From: Alphaproteobacteria bacterium | GTDB lineage: Bacteria > Pseudomonadota > Alphaproteobacteria > CAAHEQ01 > UBA3637 | DNA: 34,293 nt | Direction of reading: 5' to 3' | NCBI GenBank assembly: GCA_900772625.1 | Contig: CAAHEQ010000012.1 | Location: 1 to 34,293 of the forward strand | The notes under the pieces: generated by a model | Told to the model about the DNA's origin: nothing | Database searches by the model: none | The model's input: the letters and a program-made list of their open reading frames with translations, nothing else | In this document: in pieces, positions 23,337-31,144 of the stretch | How the letters are laid out: every line of letters starts with the position of its first letter | Position numbering within the stretch: the first letter of the stretch is position 1 | Translations under genes and position numbers: made by a program

Positions 23337-24821
23337 TTACACGCTGATAATGCCGCGTGCCATTGCATAGATGGCAAACAAAGCGACCAAAACCAACCCA
23401 GCAACGATAAAGTATTCATACTTTTCAAAGGTGGATTGACCTTTTGCATTTTCTTTGCGCGCCCAAATATATACGGGAATGCCAACTGCGATAAAAATTA
23501 CCGCCATTAACAAGTACGATAAACCCGCGGCATAAATGAGCCAACAAGCGTAAACCGAACCCATAATGCTGGTGAAAAGCGCGGCGGCTCGACCTGTGGT
23601 GATTTTGGGATACTCGCCATCTTCACACAGTTTCCACAAGTACGCACAGCTTGTTAAGTATGCTGGCAACACCATAACGCCCGTAATCGACAACATTGTG
23701 TTCCACGCGTTGTTTGAAAAGTATACAACAAACATACCGATTTGCATCACGGCGCTTGTCACCCACAAAGAAACGGAAGGCGATCCTTTGGCATTTTCTT
23801 TTTCAAACGCTTTTGGGAATGTGCCGTCTTGCGCCATAGATTGAGGAAGTTGAGCTGTAATCATCGTCCAAGCAAGCCAGCTGGCCAACACGGCAATAAT
23901 TAAGCCGATATTCATAATCCACGCGCCCCAAGGGCCAATTGCCTTGGCTAAAACACCCGCGGTAGATGGGTTAGCGACTTTGGCCAATTCGGCTTGGCTC
24001 ATAAAACCAAACGGCAGCACCGACAACAGTACGTAAACTGTTAAGCACCCGATAAAGCCGATTAAAGTTGCTTTGCCGACATCGGATTGACTTTTGGCGC
24101 GGTTAGAAAGCACGACTGCGCCTTCAATACCGATGAACGCCCACAAAGTCACTAACATTGTGCTTTTCAGCTGAGCCCCGATCGAGCCCAAAGACTTTGT
24201 CTTGCCAGCAATTGCTTGACCAAAAAAGTCAAAATCGAACTTGTCGATATGAAAGACAAAAATCATGACGATGATGAATAATGCCAATGGAACAAGTTTT
24301 GCGATTGTTGCAATCAAGTTAATGACTGTGGCTTGCTTGACGCCCCGTAAAACGAGGAAGTTAAAGCACCAAATCAAGATTGATCCGCAGACGATAGACG
24401 CAAGGTTGTTGCCGCCCGTAAAGACCCCAGGAAAGAAGTAATCAAGTGCGTCCATTGTAATTACAGCATAACCGACATTACCGAAGATTTGACAAAGCCA
24501 ATAACTCCAGCCGATGTTAAAACCCATATACGAGCCAAAGCCCTGTCTTGCGTACATATAAATGCCGTTCGTGAGGTCTGGCTTTGCCATGGACAAAATG
24601 CGAAACGAGCTTGCGATAAAGTAAATACCAATGCCTGTAATCAACCACGCCAACAGCACTGCGCCGACTGACGCGCCTTGTGCCATATTTTGAGGCAAAG
24701 AAAAGATACCGCCGCCAATCATCGAACTGATGACAATAGCGGCCAGTCCTAAAACGCCCACCTTGCTTGCAGCAGCACTTGCGGTGGACGTATTGAGGGT
24801 TTTTGTTTTTTGTTGTGCCAT
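23337..24821 (-). CDS. aaxC: Basic amino acid antiporter, probably arginine/agmatine (AaxC/ArcD-like)
   Basis: 494 residues, about 12 transmembrane helices, APC superfamily of the basic amino acid/polyamine antiporter type. After a Ser/Thr/Ala-rich start, helix 1 has the GGGIFSLP substrate-binding motif (about 36-43). IGWSYWLCQIFGNVGYAV and WAFIGIEGAVVLSNRAKS (helix 6, with the E and GIEGA pattern of this family) follow. Arginine/agmatine exchange is inferred from the adjacent arginine decarboxylase; arginine/ornithine (ArcD) is the alternative. RBS AAAAGGAG. It lies 74 nt downstream of the decarboxylase with a hairpin between them. Confidence 0.85.
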   Translation of the reverse strand: MAQQKTKTLNTSTASAAASKVGVLGLAAIVISSMIGGGIFSLPQNMAQGASVGAVLLAWLITGIGIYFIASSFRILSMAKPDLTNGIYMYARQGFGSYMGFNIGWSYWLCQIFGNVGYAVITMDALDYFFPGVFTGGNNLASIVCGSILIWCFNFLVLRGVKQATVINLIATIAKLVPLALFIIVMIFVFHIDKFDFDFFGQAIAGKTKSLGSIGAQLKSTMLVTLWAFIGIEGAVVLSNRAKSQSDVGKATLIGFIGCLTVYVLLSVLPFGFMSQAELAKVANPSTAGVLAKAIGPWGAWIMNIGLIIAVLASWLAWTMITAQLPQSMAQDGTFPKAFEKENAKGSPSVSLWVTSAVMQIGMFVVYFSNNAWNTMLSITGVMVLPAYLTSCAYLWKLCEDGEYPKITTGRAAALFTSIMGSVYACWLIYAAGLSYLLMAVIFIAVGIPVYIWARKENAKGQSTFEKYEYFIVAGLVLVALFAIYAMARGIISV

Positions 24822-24850
24822 TTTATTCTCCTTTTAATGTTCTTTTAAAG

Positions 24851-24886
24851 CGAAAGGGAAAAGCCAGAGCCGCTTATCCCCTTTCG
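24851..24886 (-). promoter_or_regulatory. Intercistronic hairpin between decarboxylase and antiporter genes
   Basis: CGAAAGGG (24851-24858) pairs perfectly with CCCTTTCG (24879-24886), 20-nt loop. No T-run follows on the minus strand, so it is more likely a processing or stability element, or a partial attenuator, than a terminator. Confidence 0.5.
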
Positions 24887-24895
24887 TCCCCCTCC

Positions 24896-25492
24896 TTATT
24901 TCTTCGGTGTTGCAAGAGGCGCGTACTCGAAGTTTAAGAAGCCCAACGCTGTCAGCGAATACGCAAAGTTTTGAGTAATGTTGACATAGTTGTGGAAGAA
25001 TTGGAACTCGCTGTGTTTGTCGACATTACGCAATTCCAATTCGTGGTTCATTGATTTTGTCAGCCACATTTCAGCATGAGCTTGAGCGATTTGGTCGTCA
25101 ATATACGTGTCAAAGAATTCGACATATTCGGCCGCCCAACCACCCAAGAAATTACCTTTTTTGTCTTTGCCCCAAACAACGCCTACGCCTGTGGCAATCG
25201 CTTTATGTTCTTGAATGGACGCGCCGTGGCCCGCCATAATCACTTCCAAAACTGCGCCGTGCTTGAATTGATCTTCGACTTGTTCAACTGGAACAATGTT
25301 GCCGAACAATTCAGGCGGCAAAACGGATGTGTAAGGAATGACGTTGAAGTCTTGAATTTTGGCTTGTTGCAACGCCGAGTCATAACAGAACGTTTCAAAT
25401 GGTTGAGGCGGAATACCATCTTGCGCTTGGCCTACACCACCTGTGTGGAAAGCCAAGGTTGGGAAGCGTGTTCCTAATTGCATATTTGTCAT
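24896..25492 (-). CDS. aaxB: Pyruvoyl-dependent arginine decarboxylase (AaxB-like)
   Basis: Converts arginine to agmatine and CO2, using a pyruvoyl group made by self-cleavage. 198 residues, the family length. The cleavage-site region reads NVIPYTSVLPPELFGNIVP, with the Thr-Ser bond at 55-56; other members cleave Ser-Ser, while the chlamydial AaxB is known to cleave Thr-Ser, so this copy is of the AaxB kind. The glycine-rich HTGGVGQAQ (16-24) and GHGASIQEHKAIATGVGVVWG are also typical. AAAAAGGAG at 8 nt supports the start. Together with the downstream antiporter it forms an acid-resistance pair; no aaxA porin is adjacent. Confidence 0.92.
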   Translation of the reverse strand: MTNMQLGTRFPTLAFHTGGVGQAQDGIPPQPFETFCYDSALQQAKIQDFNVIPYTSVLPPELFGNIVPVEQVEDQFKHGAVLEVIMAGHGASIQEHKAIATGVGVVWGKDKKGNFLGGWAAEYVEFFDTYIDDQIAQAHAEMWLTKSMNHELELRNVDKHSEFQFFHNYVNITQNFAYSLTALGFLNFEYAPLATPKK

Positions 25493-25516
25493 TTTTGTAT
25501 CTCCTTTTTAGTAAAA

Positions 25517-25547
25517 ATTAAATCAAGTTGCTAAATCCCTCGCAACT
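25517..25547 (-). promoter_or_regulatory. aaxB promoter with overlapping inverted repeat
   Basis: On the minus strand TTGCGA (25540-25545), 17-nt spacer, TTTAAT (25517-25522). AGTTGC (25526-25531) and GCAACT (25542-25547) form a perfect inverted repeat across the spacer and -35, as a repressor or activator site would. No known operator consensus is recognised. Confidence 0.45.
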
Positions 25548-25650
25548 ACAACAGAGGTAGAAAATCCGATGTTTGTTGTCAATGATACAAGAGTCTAGGT
25601 TGATTTTGTTTTGCCCCTATCCATATCCTTTTGAAAAAGGAGGATTTTTT

Positions 25651-26025
25651 ATGACAAAAGCATTATCTTTTATTTTGGTTTTAATGTGTGTAGCGGCTTG
25701 TCAAAAGTCGGTGTCCAACTATGATGCATTCTTGCGATCGTGGCTCGGCAAGTCGGAAGCTCAACTTGTTTCAACGTGGGGCGCGCCGATTCAAATGCGC
25801 ACGATTGCGCCGAACCGTCAGATTTTTGTTTACTTGTCGGAACGCCAAGAAAATGCCGCAGGCCTGACGCCAGTCAACTCTATTTTGGGCGATAGCAGCG
25901 TTTATTCGCAAAACACGGACGCATTAGGTCAAGTCTATACGTACTATTGCCAAACCACATTTACAACGCAAGACGACATTATTGTTGATTTTGCGTGGTC
26001 GGGTGATGCGTGCCAGATGGATTGA
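25651..26025 (+). CDS. Small lipoprotein with SmpA/BamE-like motif
   Basis: 124 residues from ATG 25651, preceded by AAAAAGGAGG; the longer open frame from 25573 has no such site and would bury the signal peptide. Signal peptide MTKALSFILVLMCVAAC with lipobox VAAC. The mature part begins with SNYDAFLRSWLGKSEAQLVS followed by TWGAP, a pattern of short proteobacterial lipoproteins that resembles the SmpA/OmlA fold (G-x-S/T...L...WG-x-P). Function unknown. The last 47 nt overlap the convergent gene on the other strand. Confidence 0.82.
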   Translation: MTKALSFILVLMCVAACQKSVSNYDAFLRSWLGKSEAQLVSTWGAPIQMRTIAPNRQIFVYLSERQENAAGLTPVNSILGDSSVYSQNTDALGQVYTYYCQTTFTTQDDIIVDFAWSGDACQMD

Positions 26026-26950
26026 TTAAATGCCTGATCCAGCTTGCGAGCATAAATAAGCAACTTAGACCCAGTGGTAGGAAATAATACAAAACGCGAA
26101 AGCTGATGAGCGTGGCCAACAGTGGGAGTTTTTGTTCGGGTGTGTGCTGAAAAAGATATAAGAAAGTCGCTTCAAACACGCCCAATCCACCTGGGACTTG
26201 GCTTGATATGCCAATCAGTTGCGCCAGCAAAAATATCACCGCAACGTGTACATAGTTGGCGTCCATATTCGCCCGCATCAGCGCGTAAAAAACAAACGAG
26301 GCCGAAAATATATCAGCGCCACCGATTAACATTTGCTTGAACGTCAGCTTTAAAGTCGGTGCTTTGATTTCAATCTTGCCCCAACGAAAGGCCCGCTTTG
26401 GCACAACAATGAAAATCAAGTATAAAAGAAAGGCTATTGAAACCGCAACAGCGCCTAAATCCAGCCATGTTTGATATTTTGCCAGCTCTGGCAAATGCAT
26501 AAAATGCGATAGAATCAAGCACGTGTCGAGCACAACCCCCATACCCATTAAAAATGTGAGGCTTTCAAAGGCAATGACTTTTAAAACCTGAAACTCATCA
26601 AGTCCTGCTTTCGAATAAAAGAAATAGCGCACCGAGCCACCCGCCATATAGGCATGACCTGTGGTATTTGTGACGGAAAAGGCGATAAAGGCCGTTTTAA
26701 AAATCATCAACTTTTTAAGCTTTGCGCCAATATAGCTGAGCGCCATAAAGTCGTACCCTGACATTGCCAAATAATCGCACGCGATGAACAGCAATGCCAA
26801 GAGCAAAAAAGGAATGGAAATGCTCTTTAATTGCGCGATGATTTGGGTAATGCCTAACGTGTGCACTTCTTTATACACAAGCCACAGCGCCAGTCCTAAA
26901 AAGAACAGCGCCATACATTCAATAATGATTTTAAAAGCCTTTTTTATCAT
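25979..26950 (-). CDS. YbhN/LPG-synthase-TM-like (UPF0104) membrane protein
   Basis: 323 residues, seven to eight helices, with the two signatures of the lysylphosphatidylglycerol synthetase transmembrane family: TTGHAYMAGGSVRYFFY (about 95-111) and SQVPGGLGVFEATFLYL (about 250-266). No C-terminal aminoacyl-transferase domain, so it is the flippase-like part only; cargo unknown. The start is doubtful: there is no ribosome binding site before ATG 26950, and a TATAAT lies only 3 nt upstream; the next Met is at 26914. Its 3' end overlaps the lipoprotein gene by 47 nt. Confidence 0.85.
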   Translation of the reverse strand: MIKKAFKIIIECMALFFLGLALWLVYKEVHTLGITQIIAQLKSISIPFLLLALLFIACDYLAMSGYDFMALSYIGAKLKKLMIFKTAFIAFSVTNTTGHAYMAGGSVRYFFYSKAGLDEFQVLKVIAFESLTFLMGMGVVLDTCLILSHFMHLPELAKYQTWLDLGAVAVSIAFLLYLIFIVVPKRAFRWGKIEIKAPTLKLTFKQMLIGGADIFSASFVFYALMRANMDANYVHVAVIFLLAQLIGISSQVPGGLGVFEATFLYLFQHTPEQKLPLLATLISFRVLYYFLPLGLSCLFMLASWIRHLINPSGTHHPTTQNQQ

Positions 26951-27025
26951 AAATTATAAATGGGGCTGTGGGTTGCAAAATCAAGGGCTTGTTCGCAAGT
27001 GTTGCTTTGAATAATATGTAGAATA

Positions 27026-27054
27026 TAAAAAGCAAGCCCTGTTTAAGGGCTTGC
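27026..27054 (-). terminator. Terminator of the tkt-fba operon
   Basis: On the minus strand GCAAGCCC, 7-nt loop, GGGCTTGC (27032-27039 with 27047-27054), then five T. It lies about 30 nt after the fba stop. Confidence 0.9.
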
Positions 27055-27083
27055 CGTTAAAAGCATCAAAGTAATTGATCCAA

Positions 27084-28145
27084 TTACTTAATTTGCGGAT
27101 CGAGTTCGCCAGAGGCATAACGCTTTGCCATATCGGACAAAGGAATTGCCTTGATTGAGCTTGCATGACCAGCGGCGCCGAATTCTTCATAACGCGCTTC
27201 GCACACAGCTTGCATCGCTTCGATCGCAGGCTTTAAGTATTTGCGTGGATCGAACTCTTCTGGCTTTGTCGCGAACACGCGGCGGATAGCACCTGTCATC
27301 GCCATACGCAAGTCTGTATCAACGTTTACTTTGCGCACGCCATATTTAATGCCTTCTTGGATTTCTTCCACAGGCACGCCGTATGTTTGAGGCATTTTGC
27401 CGCCGAATTCGTTAATGATATCTTGCAAATCTTGAGGCACAGAAGAAGAACCATGCATAACAAGGTGTGTATTTGGCAACTTTTCGTGAATCTTTTTGAC
27501 TGTGTCGATGGACAAAATTGCGCCGTCAGGTTTGCGTGTGAACTTGTATGCACCATGAGATGTGCCAATCGCAACCGCCAAAGCATCGACTTTTGTTTCT
27601 TTCACAAAGCGTACAGCGTCATCAGGGTCTGTGAGCAGCTTGGATTTGTCAATTGCGCCGTCAAAACCGTGACCGTCTTCTTTATCGCCTTTGCCTGTTT
27701 CAAGCGAGCCAATGCAGCCTAATTCACCTTCAACAGAAACGCCGATTTTGTGCGCTACATTTGTGACTTCAGCTGTCACTTGAGCATTGTATTCGTGTGT
27801 GGCAGGCTTGCCGTCTGGCGTCAAAGAACCGTCCATCATCACTGATGTAAAGCCATTCATCATTGCGGAAAAGCACACACTTGGATTTGGGCCGTGGTCT
27901 TGGTGAACGCAAATTGGCAAGTCTGGGTACATTTCAACACCCGCCATCATCAAATGCTTTAATACGGCGTCGTTGGCATACGCTCTTGCACCTTTGGACA
28001 TTTGAATAATCACTGGCGCGTCTTTCTTTTTGGCGGCCGCCAAAATTGCCAGTACTTGTTCCATATTGTTAACGTTGAAAGCAGGGATACCATATCCATG
28101 CTCTGCTGCATCATCGAGTAATTGTCTTAAGCTTACTAATGCCAT
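27084..28145 (-). CDS. fba: Class II fructose-1,6-bisphosphate aldolase
   Basis: Zn-dependent cleavage of fructose 1,6-bisphosphate (and sedoheptulose 1,7-bisphosphate in the Calvin-type subgroup). 353 residues. Catalytic Asp and a Zn ligand are in VHQDHGPN (80-87); IGTSHGAYKF (about 193-202) and VMHGSSSVP (about 229-237) carry further Zn-binding His and the phosphate site. The length and the KVNVDTDLRMAMTGAIRR motif point to the 350-residue Calvin-type group. It follows tkt after 22 nt. RBS AAAGGAAATT. Confidence 0.96.
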   Translation of the reverse strand: MALVSLRQLLDDAAEHGYGIPAFNVNNMEQVLAILAAAKKKDAPVIIQMSKGARAYANDAVLKHLMMAGVEMYPDLPICVHQDHGPNPSVCFSAMMNGFTSVMMDGSLTPDGKPATHEYNAQVTAEVTNVAHKIGVSVEGELGCIGSLETGKGDKEDGHGFDGAIDKSKLLTDPDDAVRFVKETKVDALAVAIGTSHGAYKFTRKPDGAILSIDTVKKIHEKLPNTHLVMHGSSSVPQDLQDIINEFGGKMPQTYGVPVEEIQEGIKYGVRKVNVDTDLRMAMTGAIRRVFATKPEEFDPRKYLKPAIEAMQAVCEARYEEFGAAGHASSIKAIPLSDMAKRYASGELDPQIK

Positions 28146-28167
28146 TTTAATTTCCTTTCTTCATTTA

Positions 28168-30123
28168 TCAATCATTCAAGCAATCGATTACTTTTTCTAC
28201 CACGTTTTGAATCGTAAGTCCAGCCTTTTCGTAAACTTTGTTTGCTGGACCCGAAGCACCAAAGCCGTTTATGCCGATTGTTAGATTCGCATAGCGTTCC
28301 CAACCAAAAGGACTTGCCGCTTCAATGGCAATGCGTGGGGCTGTGCCCAAAACGCGGTTGCGATAGGCTTCATCTTGCGCTTCGAACAAATCCCAACTTG
28401 GCATTGAAACGACATTCACGTCAACACCGCGCTCTAATAAAGCTTTTTGTGCGTCTATTGCCAGCGATACTTCCGAGCCTGTTGCAATAATCGTGGCCAT
28501 CGGCTTGTCTTGGGCAGGGCTGATGATATACGCCCCTTTGGCCGTTAAGTTTTCGTCCGCCGATTGGCGCAAGAACGGCAATTTTTGTCGCGACAGTAGC
28601 AGCGCCGTTGGCTTATCTTTTTGGCTTAAAGCGATTTGCCACGCTTCAGCGCATTCCAATGCGTCACACGGGCGGATCGTGCACAAGTTCGGCACAGCGC
28701 GCAGCATTGCCAGTTGCTCAATTGGTTGGTGTGTCGCGCCGTCTTCGCCCACGCCAATAGAATCGTGCGTTAAAACGTAAATGACAGGTTGCTTCATCAA
28801 CGCGGCCAGTCGTAAGGCAGGCTTTAAGTAATCCACGAACACAAAGAACGTGCCACCATAGGCTTTGAATAGCCCATATAAAGAAATGCCATTCATGACA
28901 GCGCCCATTGCGTGCTCGCGAATGCCGTATTCAATGTAAGAGCCGTTATAGTCGTCAGATGTAATTACTTTGGAATTACTCGTTTTCGTGAGGTTAGACG
29001 CGCTTAAATCCGCCGAACCGCCAATCAAATTGGGCATAATCGGTGTGATTTTTTCCAATGTGTTTTGCGAGGCTTTGCGCGTTGCAATATCTGGTTTCGT
29101 TTGAATAAGTTCTTGGTAAAAGTCTTTGAAAACGCGGTCAAAGTTTTGCGGCTTTGTGCCGTTGAGGGCGTCCAAAAAAGCTTGGGCTTTAGGGGTTGCT
29201 TTTAATGTTTCTTGCCATGCTTGGTATTCGGCTTGCGAACGTTCGCCTGCTTTGCGCCATTCGTTTAAGACGTCTTGCGGGATTTCAAAAGCGGCGTGCT
29301 CCCAGCCAAGCGCTTTACGTGCCAGAGCGATTTCATCATCGCCCAGCGGTGCCCCGTGCGAGGCGGTCGAGCCTGCTTTGTTGGGCGATCCATAACCGAT
29401 GGTCGTTTTGCATGCGATGAACACAGGCTTTGTTGCGCGCCTTGCAACGGCTAAGGCGGCACGAACTTCATCGGGGTTTTGCCCGTTGATATCCATTGTC
29501 TGCCAGCCGTTTGCATTAAAGCGCGCCAGTTGGTTAGTGGAGGTCGCAATTTGTGTGCCGCCGTCAATTGTAATACCGTTATTATCCCACAAAACAATTA
29601 AGTTATTTAAGCGCAAGTGACCCGCCAGCGAGATAGCCTCTTCCGACAAGCCCTCCATTAAATCGCCGTCTCCGCATGTCACATAAACTTTATGGTTAAT
29701 TAAATCATCGCCAAACTTGGCAGCACCGACTTTGTCCGAAAGCGCCATACCGACCGCCATTGCAAGACCTTGTCCCAAAGGGCCACCAGTGGCTTCAATT
29801 CCTTTAAGCAAGCCATATTCGGGGTGACCTGCGGTCTTTGATCCAATCTGGCGAAAGTTTTTCAAATCCTCAAGCGAAATGTCGTCAAATCCCGTCAAAT
29901 ACAAAAGAGCATATTGAAGCGCGCCCGCGTGTGCGTTCGACATTAAAAAGCGGTCGCGATTTGGCCATTTTGGATCGTGTGGGTTAAAGCGTAAAAACTC
30001 TGCCCACAGCACACTGAGCATATCCGCCATTCCCATGGGTGCGCCTGGGTGGCCAGAGTTAGCGCGTTGCACCATATCTACGGCCAAAAAGCGTGCCGCA
30101 TTTGCTAAATTGTTAAATGACAT
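28168..30123 (-). CDS. tkt: Transketolase
   Basis: Transfers two-carbon ketol units in the pentose phosphate pathway. 651 residues, full length. TPP-binding motif GDGDLMEG through NN (about 152-180: CGDGDLMEGLSEEAISLAGH), His-containing SGHPGAPMGMADML at 23-36, pyrimidine domain with YGIREHAMGAVMNGI (about 403-417) and HDSIGVGEDGATHQPIEQLA (about 454-473), and a C-terminal domain from about 520. AAAGGAG precedes the start. First gene of an operon with fba, divergent from ispH. Pairing tkt with fba supports both sedoheptulose and fructose bisphosphate turnover. Confidence 0.97.
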   Translation of the reverse strand: MSFNNLANAARFLAVDMVQRANSGHPGAPMGMADMLSVLWAEFLRFNPHDPKWPNRDRFLMSNAHAGALQYALLYLTGFDDISLEDLKNFRQIGSKTAGHPEYGLLKGIEATGGPLGQGLAMAVGMALSDKVGAAKFGDDLINHKVYVTCGDGDLMEGLSEEAISLAGHLRLNNLIVLWDNNGITIDGGTQIATSTNQLARFNANGWQTMDINGQNPDEVRAALAVARRATKPVFIACKTTIGYGSPNKAGSTASHGAPLGDDEIALARKALGWEHAAFEIPQDVLNEWRKAGERSQAEYQAWQETLKATPKAQAFLDALNGTKPQNFDRVFKDFYQELIQTKPDIATRKASQNTLEKITPIMPNLIGGSADLSASNLTKTSNSKVITSDDYNGSYIEYGIREHAMGAVMNGISLYGLFKAYGGTFFVFVDYLKPALRLAALMKQPVIYVLTHDSIGVGEDGATHQPIEQLAMLRAVPNLCTIRPCDALECAEAWQIALSQKDKPTALLLSRQKLPFLRQSADENLTAKGAYIISPAQDKPMATIIATGSEVSLAIDAQKALLERGVDVNVVSMPSWDLFEAQDEAYRNRVLGTAPRIAIEAASPFGWERYANLTIGINGFGASGPANKVYEKAGLTIQNVVEKVIDCLND

Positions 30124-30190
30124 TTTTTTCTCCTTTATTTTGTTTCGTTTTCATAGTATAGATAAAAAATCAGAAAAAGGAAAGAATATA

Positions 30191-31024
30191 ATGCAAGTAT
30201 CTTTAATTACACCGCGTGGCTTTTGTTTTGGCGTTAAGCGGGCGTTGCAAATGTTGGACGAGGTCGTGGCTTTAAGCTCAAAAGTTTACGTGTTGCATGA
30301 AATTGTGCATAATTCGGCCGTGGTCGAGGCGTATCGCCAAAAAGGCGTTCACTTCGTGGATCGGCTTGAAGATGTGCCAGACGGCGCAACCGTTGTCTTT
30401 TCGGCGCACGGCGTGTCAAAGCAAATCGCTGAGCAAGCCAAAGCTAAGAACTTGCACGTTGTTGATACGACATGTCCATTTGTCGCGCGTGTGCATACGT
30501 GGGTTTCACAATTGGAGGCGGCAGGCCGTCAAATTATTTTAATTGGCAAAGAGGGGCACGCGGAAACGCAAGGCACTTTGGGACAACTTTCATCGCCTGC
30601 GCACGCGTGGCTGATTAACTCGGTTCAGCAAGTAAGCGAACTACCCGCCGCCACGCAAGTCGGTATCGCCACGCAAACAACGCTTTCAAAAGACGATACA
30701 GATAAAATCATCAAAGCGATTCAAACCAAATACCCTGATTGCGCGCTCCAAACGGGGATATGCAAAGCCACAACAGAACGGCAAGAAGCGCTGAAAGCTG
30801 CGTGTTTGACGCACGATACTGTTTTAGTGGTGGGTGATAAAAAATCCTCTAACGCGAACCGCCTTGTCGATCTTGCCAAAGTCGCCGTGCCCTATGCATA
30901 TTTGATTGAAAACCTCGATGAAGTTGAAGGTTTAAAAATGGGCAAAAGTGTTGCCATTACGGCGGCTGCTTCCGCTCCCGAAAGCATCGTGCAGGCGATT
31001 TATCATCATTTGAAAAATCAATAA
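30191..31024 (+). CDS. ispH: 4-hydroxy-3-methylbut-2-enyl diphosphate reductase IspH
   Basis: Last step of the MEP isoprenoid pathway, an iron-sulfur enzyme giving IPP and DMAPP. 277 residues from ATG 30191, supported by AAGGAAAG and by the family N-terminus MQVSLITPRGFCFGV. The three cluster cysteines are Cys12, Cys95 (VVDTTCPF) and Cys191 (TGICKATTERQ). His40, His73, His123 and Glu125 match the E. coli active-site set (41, 74, 124, 126). It is somewhat shorter than the E. coli protein at the C-terminus. Divergent from tkt with 67 nt between. Confidence 0.96.
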   Translation: MQVSLITPRGFCFGVKRALQMLDEVVALSSKVYVLHEIVHNSAVVEAYRQKGVHFVDRLEDVPDGATVVFSAHGVSKQIAEQAKAKNLHVVDTTCPFVARVHTWVSQLEAAGRQIILIGKEGHAETQGTLGQLSSPAHAWLINSVQQVSELPAATQVGIATQTTLSKDDTDKIIKAIQTKYPDCALQTGICKATTERQEALKAACLTHDTVLVVGDKKSSNANRLVDLAKVAVPYAYLIENLDEVEGLKMGKSVAITAAASAPESIVQAIYHHLKNQ

Positions 31025-31088
31025 GCTTTTAAAGGCACACCTCTTACCTGCCGAAAACAATAAAATGTAATTACTTTGTAAGTTCTTC

Positions 31089-31120
31089 TTGACAAGGTGT
31101 TTTAAGCGTGCTAGCTTAAA
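31089..31120 (+). promoter_or_regulatory. Promoter with overlapping inverted repeat before the coiled-coil gene
   Basis: TTGACA (31089-31094), 17-nt spacer, TAGCTT (31112-31117). TTTAAGC (31101-31107) and GCTTAAA (31114-31120) form a perfect inverted repeat with a 6-nt centre that covers the spacer and the -10 box, a classical repressor-site position. In a MazEF-containing operon the autoregulator would be MazE. Confidence 0.6.
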
Positions 31121-31144
31121 GCTATCAAACTTTGAGGAGACATT

